A stretch of DNA of 64,000 nucleotides from Pseudomonadales bacterium (GTDB lineage: Bacteria; Pseudomonadota; Gammaproteobacteria; Pseudomonadales; Pseudohongiellaceae). The notes under the pieces were generated by a model that saw only the letters and a program-made list of their open reading frames with translations, was not told where the DNA came from and ran no database searches. This document shows, in pieces, positions 17,280 through 26,642 of this stretch; within the stretch, counting starts at the first letter, position 1, and every line of letters begins with the position of its first letter. Where the stretch lies: positions 558,001 through 622,000 of the forward strand of contig WLWQ01000003.1 in NCBI GenBank assembly GCA_012103535.1, read 5' to 3'. Made by a program: the position numbers and the translations under genes.

Positions 17280-18599
17280 CTAGTTGGCCAGGCTGTCGTA
17301 AATAATATCTGCAGCAATGCCGCGCATGTCTGCTGCATCCGGTCGACGTTCTCCCTGAGCCTGAATCATTCCAATCCAGAACATGTCATTGCTTGGGTCA
17401 ACCCAAAACCAGGTTCCGGCAGCGCCACTCCAATAATAAGTGCCCGGACCTTGAGGTGAGTTGGCCAGCTCGGGATCGTAAATAACCGCGAAGTCCACAC
17501 CGAAACCAACCCCAGCTCTACCTGGTCGACCTGGACCGCCGCCAAGATTTAATTCATCTCTCAGACTATTCGTGCGCATAATTCGAATCGACTCTGGCGA
17601 CAGAATGCGGGCACCGTCCAGTTCACCTTCATTAACCAGCATCTGGGCAAAGCGCGCATAGTCATGAGTTGATGAAACCAGGCCTCCTCCGCCGGATTCA
17701 ATTCGATTGGCATCTAGATAACTTGGTCTGTCTGTTCGATGAGGACGTTGCACCAATCGATTTCTTTCTTCATCCCAATTATGAACTTCCGCAAATCGGT
17801 GTTGATCTTCTTCCTTTACGTAGAAGTTGGTATCACTCATTGCCAATGGTGCAAAAATTTCTTGCTGTAAGAAATCACCAAACTTTTGGCCTGATAATTT
17901 CTGCACAATGTAACCCTGAAGGTCGACTGCCACAGAGTAGTAGTATTGCTCTCCCGGTTGAGAAAGCAGTGGAATTGCTGCCACTTTCTCCACCAGCTGA
18001 TCAAGATTATCAGAAGCCAGAACGCCCTCTTCTCTGAAAGCATCATTCACCGGGTCACCACTACGCAGCCCATAGCCAAAGCCGGCTGAGTGATTTAGTA
18101 GCTCCCGCATGGTCGGTTGCCGATCCAATTCAAGCAACTCTATATTGCCGTCATCATCAAAACTTTTCATCACTTTCAGATTTTCAAATTCCGGAATGTG
18201 CTTGCTAACGGGATCATCAAATTCCCACAGTCCGTCTTCATGCAGCATCATTAAAGCAACACCAGTAACGGGTTTAGTCATGGAGTAAATTCGGAAAAGA
18301 GTGTCTTTTGTCATAGGTGCTTGATCATTGACACGCGCAAGTCCTGCCGTATCAAATGTTGCGACCTCGCCATCTTTTGCCAAAATCCAGACCATGCCGG
18401 CCACATCTTGATCGGCAACTATTTGCTCCATCGCAGCGTCCAAATCTGCTATTCCCTGCTCAGTAAATCCTGCAACGTTGGCACCTGCTTCTACTTGCGG
18501 CCAAGCTGAATCTGCAAAAGCGTTGCTGCCTAGAAGTAGAAATGAAGCAGTGAAAGTTACTAGAAATTTTTGAAAAGAAATTGGAACGACAGTTTTCAT
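17280..18599 (-). CDS. Exported beta-lactamase-fold serine hydrolase
   Basis: Starting at 18599 (GGAG lies 7 bases upstream; a GTG five codons earlier is the alternative) the product has 439 residues. A signal peptide ends NAFA. The active-site motif SMTKPV (Ser106, Lys109), the YYYSVAVDL tyrosine motif and a late WSGAAGTWFWVDP segment place it with class C-like esterases and D-aminopeptidases (EstB-like). A periplasmic esterase or peptidase is likely. It stands between GST and an Lrp-type regulator on the same strand as the latter. Confidence 0.85.
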   Translation of the reverse strand: MKTVVPISFQKFLVTFTASFLLLGSNAFADSAWPQVEAGANVAGFTEQGIADLDAAMEQIVADQDVAGMVWILAKDGEVATFDTAGLARVNDQAPMTKDTLFRIYSMTKPVTGVALMMLHEDGLWEFDDPVSKHIPEFENLKVMKSFDDDGNIELLELDRQPTMRELLNHSAGFGYGLRSGDPVNDAFREEGVLASDNLDQLVEKVAAIPLLSQPGEQYYYSVAVDLQGYIVQKLSGQKFGDFLQQEIFAPLAMSDTNFYVKEEDQHRFAEVHNWDEERNRLVQRPHRTDRPSYLDANRIESGGGGLVSSTHDYARFAQMLVNEGELDGARILSPESIRIMRTNSLRDELNLGGGPGRPGRAGVGFGVDFAVIYDPELANSPQGPGTYYWSGAAGTWFWVDPSNDMFWIGMIQAQGERRPDAADMRGIAADIIYDSLAN

Positions 18600-18729
18600 G
18601 GATGATCTCCGCACGGATTTTCTCGAGTTCCCAATCTAGAGTTGGAATTGTTGAACGCGATAGTAACTTGAGCCTAGAGAAGATAGCTACTGCTATGGCG
18701 GCTTCGCTGTCTGAGAGTGGCGACTTAGC

Positions 18730-19197
18730 TTATACGGAATCGACGTAGCTTAGAGGCAGGGCTGTTGTAAATTTGATTTGTTCCATGGCAAAGCTGGAAG
18801 AGACGTCGGCGAGTCCTGCGGATTGCACGAGTTTTTTATAAAACTTATCGAAGGCGGGAATGTCTGGCACAACCACTCTCAGCAGGTAATCTGATTCTCC
18901 TGCCATACGATAGAACTCAACCACTTCCTGAAATTTGGATACAGTTTCTGAAAACTCAGCTAACCACTCCCAATTGTGTTGGTTCGTCTTCACTGCCACA
19001 AAAACATCAATTCCGAGGTTTAGTTTGTCTCGATTCAGCAATACCACCCGATTCGCAATGATGCCCTCCTGTTCCATACGTTGAATGCGGCGCCAGCAAG
19101 GTGTGGTTGAAAGCCCTACGGCTTCTGCTATTTCTGCAGTGGAGAGCTCTCCATTCTCCTGAATTAGTCCGAGTATTTTGTTATCTATCTTGTCCAT
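18730..19197 (-). CDS. Lrp/AsnC family transcriptional regulator
   Basis: The 155-residue protein has the Lrp architecture: an N-terminal winged HTH (DKIDNKILGLIQENGELSTA then TPCWRRIQRMEQEGII) and a C-terminal RAM/AsnC domain (residues 65-150) with the GESDYLLRV motif that forms the ligand pocket and oligomer interface. These regulators sense an amino acid and control its transport or breakdown, usually in a divergent neighbour and in themselves. The divergent neighbour is the DUF6356 gene. A TAGAATATTC box at 19259-19268 resembles an Lrp site and is the best candidate for autoregulation. Confidence 0.92.
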   Translation of the reverse strand: MDKIDNKILGLIQENGELSTAEIAEAVGLSTTPCWRRIQRMEQEGIIANRVVLLNRDKLNLGIDVFVAVKTNQHNWEWLAEFSETVSKFQEVVEFYRMAGESDYLLRVVVPDIPAFDKFYKKLVQSAGLADVSSSFAMEQIKFTTALPLSYVDSV

Positions 19198-19317
19198 AGA
19201 AATAAATTCTAAAAATATACGATATTTAGTAATGAATTCTCATATTTTCGCCTTTTTGTAGAATATTCGCAAAAAAATTTTAAGGCAAGTTTGCTATGCT
19301 AGCCGGCGTCAAATTCG

Positions 19318-19344
19318 GAGTGTTTTAGAGGAACTGAAACACTC
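19318..19344 (+). promoter_or_regulatory. Hairpin that holds a ribosome site in its loop
   Basis: GAGTGTTT at 19318-19325 pairs with AAACACTC at 19337-19344, leaving an 11-base loop that contains AGAGGAA. The stem ends immediately before the ATG at 19345. In the mRNA this would present the ribosome-binding sequence in a loop close to the start codon, so folding could tune initiation. Function is inferred. Confidence 0.45.
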
Positions 19345-19602
19345 ATGAGGGGGAACGTGAGTAAGTCGTCGACACAAATTTCTTTGAGTGGATTTTTTGC
19401 TAGTCATTTAGAGAGTGTCGATGAGTCTTACTTCCAGCACATGAGGCATGCGCTTTCATTCACAGTAGCGCTTTTTCTCGGTGCAATCCTTTGCCTGATC
19501 CATGCCTTTTTTCCTTTTCTGTTTGAGAAAAGCGGCAGCGACATTGTGCGTCGTCTGCATGAGCGCATGGTGAAAAATCGGAAAAACTTGAGCCGCTCAT
19601 AA
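19345..19602 (+). CDS. DUF6356 family small membrane protein
   Basis: The 85-residue product has one strong transmembrane helix (residues 35-58) and a basic C-terminus (RRLHERMVKNRKNLSRS). The pattern HLESVDESYFQHMRHALSF ... CLIHAFFPFLFEKSGSDI matches DUF6356, a family of small proteins of unknown function with conserved His, Tyr and Phe before the helix and HA-P-LF after it. The start could instead be the GTG at 19357, which has GAGGGGGAAC just before it; the ATG at 19345 has AGAGGAA 11 bases upstream. Divergent from the Lrp-type regulator and possibly under its control. Confidence 0.75.
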   Translation: MRGNVSKSSTQISLSGFFASHLESVDESYFQHMRHALSFTVALFLGAILCLIHAFFPFLFEKSGSDIVRRLHERMVKNRKNLSRS

Positions 19603-19633
19603 AGCAGCGCTCATTAAGGTCTATGCACGGACC

Positions 19634-19731
19634 GAGTGAAGAGCTACGACTGTAGTATCAGCGCAGGATTAGGTTTAACCAAATCCTGTTTCTTGGGGTA
19701 GCTGAATTGTCAGCTCTTCACTCTTTTTTTT
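19634..19731 (+). ncRNA. Candidate structured RNA with intrinsic terminator and alternative pairing
   Basis: GAGTGAAGAGCT at 19634-19645 is perfectly complementary to AGCTCTTCACTC at 19712-19723, and eight T residues follow directly. Inside this 12-bp closing stem lies a second helix (CAGGATT 19664-19670 with AATCCTG 19682-19688). A third hairpin, AGCTGA at 19700-19705 with TCAGCT at 19710-19715, uses bases that the closing stem also needs, so the two folds exclude each other. This could be a small RNA ending in its own terminator, an attenuator or riboswitch-like leader, or a large terminator for the DUF6356 gene 31 bases upstream. The pairings are seen; the role is inferred. Confidence 0.55.
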
Positions 19732-19974
19732 CTGCTCTAACTACTCGTACCGTTAGTCGTGCCTCTTTATGGTGCACCGCTTTGGTGCATGCCTTTTCCT
19801 GCACCATAATGTTGCGGCTAAATTGGTCAAATTTGAAATAAATTCCTTCAAGCCCAGTAAATATGCGGCTTTCACAATTCTGGCAAGCTCCTTGCTAAAT
19901 CCACTGCAGTAATTCATTCGATTTTTTATCGGCAAGCGTGACTTGCTGCATCGCACTTTTATTTGGAGGAAGAA

Positions 19975-20625
19975 ATGAAAAAATTAACTCACCTGGTTGC
20001 TGGTCTCGTTTTGGCTTCAACAGGATTGATGGCCACTACAGCATCCGCGGAGTTGTCCTACAACATTGGCTGGGCATCTGAATATTATTACCGCGGTATT
20101 CTGCAAAAAAATTCATCAGCTTCTGCTGGAATCGATTGGGAAGACGAAAGCGGTTTTTATGTAGGTGGCTGGGCAGCTGATGTTGGCGATGGCGCTGAAG
20201 TCGATGGCTATTTTGGCTACAACTATGAATTCGATGGTGGCTTTTCAGTTGGAGTTGGATTCACCGGCTACTACTACACTGGCGAATTTGATGACACCTA
20301 CGAAGAAGTAAATTTTAATTTTGGTTATGGACCATTAAGTCTCGAATACTCTGTTGGTGAGTGGGAAGGATTTGGTGCAGAACAAGATTACGATTTTCTA
20401 GGTCTGACTTACACAGCCGAAAACGGTGTCTATGGAACCTACGGCACTTTTGGTGATGACTTCGATGGCGACTACATCGAGCTCGGTTGGGGTACCACAA
20501 TTTCCGAAATTGATTTCGGTATTGCCGCCATTTTCAGCAGCGAAGAGCTTTCCGATCAGCTGAACTCTGCAGGTATGCCTGATGAAAGTGAAGCAATCGT
20601 ATTCACAATTGGTAAGGCATTCTAA
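19975..20625 (+). CDS. TorF-family putative porin
   Basis: From the ATG at 19975, preceded by GGAGGAAGAA, the product has 216 residues with a signal peptide ending TASA. The mature protein is a run of amphipathic beta strands rich in Tyr, Gly and Asp and ends in Phe (IGKAF), the outer-membrane insertion signal. The opening LSYNIGWASEYYYRGI is typical of the Gcw_chp/TorF-like family (TIGR02001). A TTG at 19963 is a possible but less likely start. Followed by a strong terminator, so the gene is monocistronic. Confidence 0.88.
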   Translation: MKKLTHLVAGLVLASTGLMATTASAELSYNIGWASEYYYRGILQKNSSASAGIDWEDESGFYVGGWAADVGDGAEVDGYFGYNYEFDGGFSVGVGFTGYYYTGEFDDTYEEVNFNFGYGPLSLEYSVGEWEGFGAEQDYDFLGLTYTAENGVYGTYGTFGDDFDGDYIELGWGTTISEIDFGIAAIFSSEELSDQLNSAGMPDESEAIVFTIGKAF

Positions 20626-20660
20626 GCAAACCTTATCGATTTGCTGGAACTATTAAGTCT

Positions 20661-20693
20661 AAAAAAGGGCTCCTTCTGGGGCCCTTTTTTTTT
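20661..20693 (+). terminator. Rho-independent terminator of the porin gene
   Basis: AAAAAAGGGC pairs with GCCCTTTTTT around a short loop (20661-20690), and nine T residues close the structure. It lies 36 bases after the porin stop. The flanking A-run makes it able to work in both directions. Confidence 0.9.
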
Positions 20694-20787
20694 GCATCTG
20701 AGATTGGCTTTAGCTCCACGTTTCGGTTGATTCCACAGCGAAAAGAAACTACCGTGATCTTAGGTAGAAGATCTTGGGGGATCTCCA

Positions 20788-21792
20788 ATGAAAAAAATTC
20801 ATTTTCTTGTTCTAGTCATTAGTACGATCCTGGCTGCGCCGATTCTTGCGCAGAACAATTACATCGCGCCAAGAACCGAATGGGGTCAACCTGATTTGCA
20901 GGGAGTATGGAATTTTTCATCCAATGTTCCCATGCAAAGACCGGCACGCTTCGGTGATCGGGAATTTATGAGCGATGATGAAGTGGAACAATTAAGGGCG
21001 CGCCTAGCTGCTGCGGACGAGGCTTCAGATCAGGCGGTGCCGGGTATAGAAAGTGAATCAAATCCTGGCGGCTACAATGACTTCTGGGTCGAGAGTGCAG
21101 GTATAACTGATCAGATTCGAACTTCTCATATTGTTTACCCTACCAACGGACGCTTCCCTGATTTAGTAGAAGGTGTTCGACCTATCGCAGGTGGACTCGG
21201 GCCAGATGTGCAAGGTGATCGACCTGTGCGTTTTGTCGTAGGTGGCATTACCAAAGACGGACCTGAAGATCGTGGTCTCTCCGAGCGTTGCATTGTCGGA
21301 TTCAACTCCGATCCTCCGTTTCAACCGAGCCTGTACAACAACAATTTGCAGATCGTTCAGAACCAAGACCATGTTGTGATCCTATTGGAAATGATTCATG
21401 ACGCGCGCGTCGTACCGATTGGAGAACGACCGCAATTGGATGACAATATTCGCCAATGGTCTGGAGATTCGCGAGGCTATTGGGACGGTGACACTCTAGT
21501 AGTTGAGACTACTAATTTCACCGGATTTACTCAGAGCTTTCCTGGCATGGGTACAGCTGAGAATAAAATGCTGACGGAACGATTTACCCGGATCGATCCT
21601 TACACAGTAAACTATGAATGGACGATTGAAGACCCATCGACTTTTACTGACCGAATTACTGCAATTATTCCGATGACTAAAGTTGCAGGACAGCTTTATG
21701 AGTATGCCTGCCACGAAGGTAACTACGGCATGCAAAATATTCTTCGCGGTGCTCGCGTCGAAGAGCGCCTGGCAGCCGAGTCGAGTAATTAG
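20788..21792 (+). CDS. Secreted conserved protein of unknown function
   Basis: The 334-residue product has a signal peptide ending ILAQ and begins with GQPDLQGVWNFSS. Later blocks include GLSERCIVGF, HVVILLEMIHDARVVPIGERP, WSGDSRGYWDGDTLVVETTN and CHEGNYGMQNILRGAR. I recognise this set as a large family found in marine gammaproteobacteria and acidobacteria, often in many copies, without a proven function. The paired Cys and conserved His, Asp and Arg residues might suggest an enzyme or ligand-binding protein. GGGGGATC precedes the start, and a terminator follows. Confidence 0.85.
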   Translation: MKKIHFLVLVISTILAAPILAQNNYIAPRTEWGQPDLQGVWNFSSNVPMQRPARFGDREFMSDDEVEQLRARLAAADEASDQAVPGIESESNPGGYNDFWVESAGITDQIRTSHIVYPTNGRFPDLVEGVRPIAGGLGPDVQGDRPVRFVVGGITKDGPEDRGLSERCIVGFNSDPPFQPSLYNNNLQIVQNQDHVVILLEMIHDARVVPIGERPQLDDNIRQWSGDSRGYWDGDTLVVETTNFTGFTQSFPGMGTAENKMLTERFTRIDPYTVNYEWTIEDPSTFTDRITAIIPMTKVAGQLYEYACHEGNYGMQNILRGARVEERLAAESSN

Positions 21793-21806
21793 AAACTAAA
21801 CGACTA

Positions 21807-21838
21807 ACAAAAACCGGAGCCAGTCTCCGGTTTTTTTT
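21807..21838 (+). terminator. Rho-independent terminator
   Basis: CCGGAG at 21814-21819 pairs with CTCCGG at 21825-21830 over a five-base loop, flanked by A residues upstream and eight T residues downstream. It ends the transcript of the secreted protein gene before dnaE2. Confidence 0.92.
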
Positions 21839-21906
21839 GTCCGTCTTTTATGGAACCAGCCTCACTTTCAGTGCCCTTGCGTTGACAATTGCTTGAACTC
21901 AGAATA

Positions 21907-21922
21907 CTGTATATATGTACAG
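21907..21922 (+). promoter_or_regulatory. LexA (SOS) box upstream of dnaE2
   Basis: The sequence CTGTATATATGTACAG fits the CTGT-N8-ACAG consensus of gammaproteobacterial LexA exactly at the outer bases. It ends 17 bases before the dnaE2 ATG, so bound LexA would cover the promoter. A matching box lies before imuA at 29723. Confidence 0.92.
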
Positions 21923-21939
21923 TATATTAGACCATTACC

Positions 21940-24900
21940 ATGGCCCCAAAGCCCCTGGAGAAAACTGAGCTCGCCTCTGCGGCAGAGCCCGCGCCTCTGT
22001 CTCTGCCTGACTATGCAGAGTTGCACTGCATTTCCAATTTTAGTTTTTTGCGCGGCGCCTCTTTTCCCGAAGAGATGGTAGATAGAGCTGATGAGCTCGG
22101 CTATCGCGCCCTGGCCATTACTGATGAATGTTCACTGAGTGGCGTGGTGCGAGCCCACATGGCGGCCAAGCAGCGTGATATCAAACTCATTATTGGCAGT
22201 GAGTTTGTCCTGGATAAGGGCAAGGGCTGCCATCTGGTTTTGTTGGCGTGCAATCGCAAGGGCTACGGAGAGTTAAGTCATTTAATATCCTGTGCTCGTC
22301 GTGAAGCTGAAAAAGGCAGCTACTTTATTGATCGTCAGATGGTGGAAGAGAATCTACCGGAAGATTGTCTGGCATTGTGGCTTCCGGATTTATTGTGCGA
22401 GCCAGAACAACTCGCCTGTCAGGCGGTCTGGTTAGCACGTCAATTTCCAGCCAGGCTCTGGATCGCAGCCGAGTTACTACTCCGCGGTAACGACCGTTTA
22501 AGACTGCAGCGTCTGCAAGAGTTGGGGGCTCAGTTTCATATTCCGCTGTGTACCGCCGGCGGTGTTTATATGCACGATGCGGGTCGTCGCATTTTGCAGG
22601 ACACTGTTACCGCCATTCGTTTAATCAGGCCTATCGATGAACTGGGGCTCGATGCTGAAAGTAATGGTCAGCGGCATCTGCGTACCCGGGAACAACTCAG
22701 TAAATTGTTTCCTCCCGAACTGATGGCGGCCACTGTCGAAATCGCCAATCGCTGCCATTTCGAATTGGATGAACTGCGTTACGAATATCCGCAGGAATTA
22801 GTTCCGCCGGACTATACCCCCCATGGCTGGTTAAGAGAATTAACCGAAGCCGGTATTCGCCAGCGCTGGCCCAAAGGAGCGACGCCAAAAGTACGCAACA
22901 TCATCGAACACGAATTGGCGCTGATTAAAGAACTTAATTACGAACACTATTTCTTAACCGTACATGACATGGTTGCCTTTGCTCGCAGCCAACACATTCT
23001 TTGTCAGGGCCGGGGTTCGGCGGCGAACTCCGCCGTCTGTTATTGCCTGGGAATTACGGAAGTAGATCCGGCTCGGGTCGAAGTCTTATTCGAGCGTTTT
23101 ATTTCCAAGGAACGAAACGAGCCACCGGATATTGACGTGGACTTTGAAAATGCACGGCGGGAAGAAGTCATTCAATATATTTATAACAAGTACGGTCGTA
23201 GTCGCGCCGCCATCGCTGCTACTGTTATTACCTACCGTTCCCGCAGTGCCGTTCGTGACGTCGGCAAGGCCTTGGGACTCGGTGAAGAACTCTTAGACCA
23301 TCTGGCTAAATCTATTTATTGGTGGGGATCGAATCTCAAGGAACAATTGGCGGACGCGGAGATCGATTACTCCGATCCGAAAATTCAACAGCTTGTATTT
23401 CTCGCCCAATCTTTAATGGGTTTCCCTCGCCATCTGTCGCAACACGTAGGTGGCTTCGTAATTAGTCAGGGTCTGCTCTCTCATCTGGTTCCCATCGAGA
23501 ACGCCACCATGGCAGACCGCACGGTTATTCAATGGGAGAAAGACGACCTCGAATCTTTGGGGCTACTGAAAATCGATGTGTTGGCACTGGGCATGTTAAC
23601 CGCCATACGCAAATGCCTGGACATGATTAGCGACTACAGTCGTAAGTCATTAGTCATTCAAAACATTCCACCGGAAGATCCCAAGGTATACGACATGATG
23701 GGAGAAGCCGACACGGTAGGTGTGTTCCAGATCGAGTCACGGGCGCAGATGAGTATGCTGCCCCGCTTGCGACCCCGCAGCTATTACGACCTGGTGATTC
23801 AAATAGCAATTGTGAGACCTGGCCCTATTCAGGGGGACATGGTGCATCCTTATTTGAATCGACGTAACGGTAAGGAAGCACTGTCTTATCCCAGCGAGGC
23901 CGTTAAAGATACCCTGGAACGCACTATGGGTGTGCCAATATTTCAGGAGCAGGTCATGCAGCTTGCCATGGTGGCTGCAGGATTCTCCGGTGGCGAAGCG
24001 GATCAGCTGCGGCGGGCCATGGCAGCCTGGAAGCGTAAGGGGGGCTTAGAACCTTACCGGGAGAAACTGGTTAGAGGCATGTTAGAACGCGGTTATGAAC
24101 TGGAATTTGCGGAAAAACTGTTTAAACAAATTAAGGGCTTTGGCGATTACGGCTTCCCTGAATCTCATTCTGCCAGCTTTGCTTTAATTGCCTATGTGTC
24201 TTCCTGGCTTAAGCTCTATCACCCTGCAGCTTTTTGTTGCTCCTTACTCAATAGTCAGCCCATGGGCTTTTATCCGCCAGCCCAACTTATCAATGATGCA
24301 CGCCGCCATGGGGTACTCATACTGGCGGCTGATATCAATCGAAGTTTTTGTGACTGCACCCTGGAATTTGAAAGTGATTTTGCAAGACTGGACTCTCCCT
24401 GTGAGCAGACCATGGAGCCAGCACTGCGCATTGGATTCAGCTTAGTTAAAGGTTTGTCCGATATCGGTGCCGAAGCAATTGCCGAGGCGAGGCAGGCGGG
24501 CAAATTTACCAGCATCCAGGAGCTGGTATTTCGTAGCGGTATAAACAAGAAAGATTTGGAGTCTTTAGCCGCCGCCGATGCCCTACGGGAATTAAGCGGG
24601 GACCGCCACCGTGCTTTCTGGCAGGCATCCGGTGTGGATAAAACCGCTGGGGAGGGTGACGGCTATTCTTACAGTTTCTTTGCCGACCAGAATTTCGCCG
24701 ATGCGGATTTTGGAATCGACGTACTATTGCCGGTCGCCAATGAAGGCCAGAACATCGTTAGTGATTACGGTTCCACTGGATTCACCTTGCGCCGTCATCC
24801 TCTCGCCCTCTTCCGCGAACATCTGAATATGTATCGAGTTTCACCAGCCAGTGAGTTAGCTAACATCGATAACGAAGCGTCGGCAAAAGTAACCGGTCTG

Positions 24901-25158
24901 GTCACCTGTCGCCAACGACCCATGACAGCAGCAGGGGTCACATTTTTAACTCTGGAAGATGAGAGTGGATTTATTAATGTTGTAGTGTGGCCAAATCTGG
25001 GAGAACGGTTTCGACCCATCGTGCGACAGGCGATGTTAATGGGTGTGGTAGGCCATATCCAGAAAAGCGAAGGAGTGATCCACTTAATTGCGCGGGAACT
25101 TGTTGACCTTAGTCATTGGCTGGGAACGATGGAGTTGTCTTCCAGAAATTTTACCTGA
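21940..25158 (+). CDS. dnaE2: Error-prone DNA polymerase DnaE2 (ImuC)
   Basis: The 1072-residue protein is a C-family polymerase of DnaE2 type. The N-terminal PHP domain is clear (AELHCISNFSFLRGASFPEE and a later ITDECSLSG). The palm carries PPDIDVDFE near residues 396-404 with the catalytic Asp, and the fingers and GFPESHSASFA region follow. The C-terminus has an OB fold (residues 970-1055) but ends where replicative DnaE has its tau-binding domain, as expected for DnaE2. With ImuA and ImuB it does translesion synthesis and causes damage-induced mutation. Under a LexA box. It is not next to imuAB but faces them across three unrelated genes. Confidence 0.96.
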   Translation: MAPKPLEKTELASAAEPAPLSLPDYAELHCISNFSFLRGASFPEEMVDRADELGYRALAITDECSLSGVVRAHMAAKQRDIKLIIGSEFVLDKGKGCHLVLLACNRKGYGELSHLISCARREAEKGSYFIDRQMVEENLPEDCLALWLPDLLCEPEQLACQAVWLARQFPARLWIAAELLLRGNDRLRLQRLQELGAQFHIPLCTAGGVYMHDAGRRILQDTVTAIRLIRPIDELGLDAESNGQRHLRTREQLSKLFPPELMAATVEIANRCHFELDELRYEYPQELVPPDYTPHGWLRELTEAGIRQRWPKGATPKVRNIIEHELALIKELNYEHYFLTVHDMVAFARSQHILCQGRGSAANSAVCYCLGITEVDPARVEVLFERFISKERNEPPDIDVDFENARREEVIQYIYNKYGRSRAAIAATVITYRSRSAVRDVGKALGLGEELLDHLAKSIYWWGSNLKEQLADAEIDYSDPKIQQLVFLAQSLMGFPRHLSQHVGGFVISQGLLSHLVPIENATMADRTVIQWEKDDLESLGLLKIDVLALGMLTAIRKCLDMISDYSRKSLVIQNIPPEDPKVYDMMGEADTVGVFQIESRAQMSMLPRLRPRSYYDLVIQIAIVRPGPIQGDMVHPYLNRRNGKEALSYPSEAVKDTLERTMGVPIFQEQVMQLAMVAAGFSGGEADQLRRAMAAWKRKGGLEPYREKLVRGMLERGYELEFAEKLFKQIKGFGDYGFPESHSASFALIAYVSSWLKLYHPAAFCCSLLNSQPMGFYPPAQLINDARRHGVLILAADINRSFCDCTLEFESDFARLDSPCEQTMEPALRIGFSLVKGLSDIGAEAIAEARQAGKFTSIQELVFRSGINKKDLESLAAADALRELSGDRHRAFWQASGVDKTAGEGDGYSYSFFADQNFADADFGIDVLLPVANEGQNIVSDYGSTGFTLRRHPLALFREHLNMYRVSPASELANIDNEASAKVTGLVTCRQRPMTAAGVTFLTLEDESGFINVVVWPNLGERFRPIVRQAMLMGVVGHIQKSEGVIHLIARELVDLSHWLGTMELSSRNFT

Positions 25159-25257
25159 TACTTGGTGCAAAAAATCCATTGAGTAGAAATCGGTAGTCTA
25201 CAAGCCAATTTGCAGCAGGAGCTGCTTAGCATAGTACGGTAACGTTGCCGCAGTTGA

Positions 25258-26565
25258 TTATTGGCCGGTATCGCAATTAGCGTCGATGAAACATTGAATG
25301 TGGGTGATGAGTTCGGAATAGCTTGGATTGAATGAACTGCGACGTACGATAGAGCCAGCTAACAATCCATCCGTATCCATCAAACTGGTTTCCGCGTAGA
25401 CACTACCGGAATTATCCTGTTTACATTGTCGTAGTCTTTCAGGGAAATCTTCATGGGAAAGGCAAACAGGATAGTTGCCATCTAAGCCGTAGTGGCTATC
25501 TGTCATCGGTAGCGTTAGCCCGACATGAGTAAAACTCTTAAAGCGATCGGGAGTATCGTTTGCTGTAATCGGTTCAATTCCCGCACAATTATCATAACTA
25601 AGGGCCAGGTCTAACTTATTTTCGAAAAGTAAAAGTTCTTTATTCGTATTTGTGATTCGATTACAAAAAAAATCAATGACAACATCGGATCGGGTTGTAG
25701 AATCGTCTGCGCTTATGACGAAAAGTGAAGGAATAGTTATCTCTTTACTGTGTGTCCGAACGCTTTCAGTCAATTGATAGAATATCGCACCAGCATGAGT
25801 TGGAAACGATTCATATTTTGCAGCGTCGTTATCTCCGCGCTTATACAACCACGGCCACACATATTGCAACCATACGCCTAACTGTGCGTTAGGATTTGTC
25901 GATTGTAATCCCGGTGATATCGCGATTAACTTAGTAATTCGGCTAGTAGTTCCGTCATTCCTATTTTTGCTCTGAACATAATCCAGGGCCAGTGCTGCTC
26001 CGTTGGAGTATCCGATAGTAACAATTGATTCCACATCTTCAGGAAAACTATCAACTCCCCAGCTGAAAGTCTGGCGCCAATCGGTCAGAGTTACGTCCAG
26101 TAGATCGCCTGGTACCGTGCCATGTCCGGGCGTGAGCAATCCTCTGATAATGGCACAGGGATAGAGCGCAGCCAGAGATTCTCCCAAGGTGCGAGTCAGG
26201 TAAGGAGAATCGGTAAGTCCATGGGCAATTAAAATTCCTGTTCTATTGAGACTGCCAGCATCATCACAGCGTTGTGCGTCAGGCAGGAATTGAAAAGGAC
26301 TACGCATGTTTACTACTTCATTTAGACCATACTCTGGCCCGAATGGAGCAGTTTCTTTACTGAATCGAATGTCTGTTAACACAGATTGAATACGCCGACG
26401 ATTTTCTTCAATGTATTCAGTGAAACCCATGTTTGCAGCTGGCACTAATGCTGGCGTTGGGGAAGGAGTTAGTCTATCTGGTACTCGATAGATCAATAAC
26501 CACATTGTCCCAATCAACAAGACAAGCACCAGCATAATCAGTTTTGCAGAAATTTTGGGCAGCAT
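25258..26565 (-). CDS. Membrane-anchored alpha/beta hydrolase
   Basis: The 435-residue product starts with one hydrophobic helix (residues 8-26), then a periplasmic or cytoplasmic alpha/beta hydrolase domain. The oxyanion block GILIAHGLTDSP and the nucleophile elbow TIGYSNGAALAL (Gly-Tyr-Ser-Asn-Gly) are clear. A late THVGLTLPMTDSHYG supplies the candidate His. The arrangement resembles lysophospholipase or carboxylesterase proteins. It stands between dnaE2 and the VOC/imu genes and converges with dnaE2, without an obvious link to DNA repair. Confidence 0.8.
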   Translation of the reverse strand: MLPKISAKLIMLVLVLLIGTMWLLIYRVPDRLTPSPTPALVPAANMGFTEYIEENRRRIQSVLTDIRFSKETAPFGPEYGLNEVVNMRSPFQFLPDAQRCDDAGSLNRTGILIAHGLTDSPYLTRTLGESLAALYPCAIIRGLLTPGHGTVPGDLLDVTLTDWRQTFSWGVDSFPEDVESIVTIGYSNGAALALDYVQSKNRNDGTTSRITKLIAISPGLQSTNPNAQLGVWLQYVWPWLYKRGDNDAAKYESFPTHAGAIFYQLTESVRTHSKEITIPSLFVISADDSTTRSDVVIDFFCNRITNTNKELLLFENKLDLALSYDNCAGIEPITANDTPDRFKSFTHVGLTLPMTDSHYGLDGNYPVCLSHEDFPERLRQCKQDNSGSVYAETSLMDTDGLLAGSIVRRSSFNPSYSELITHIQCFIDANCDTGQ

Positions 26566-26642
26566 TGTTTTCGATCTTTCTCCTGATGTCTTAAGTAATC
26601 CGCAAATTTCACCTAAGACAGGATTGGGATTAGGTTTAGTTT

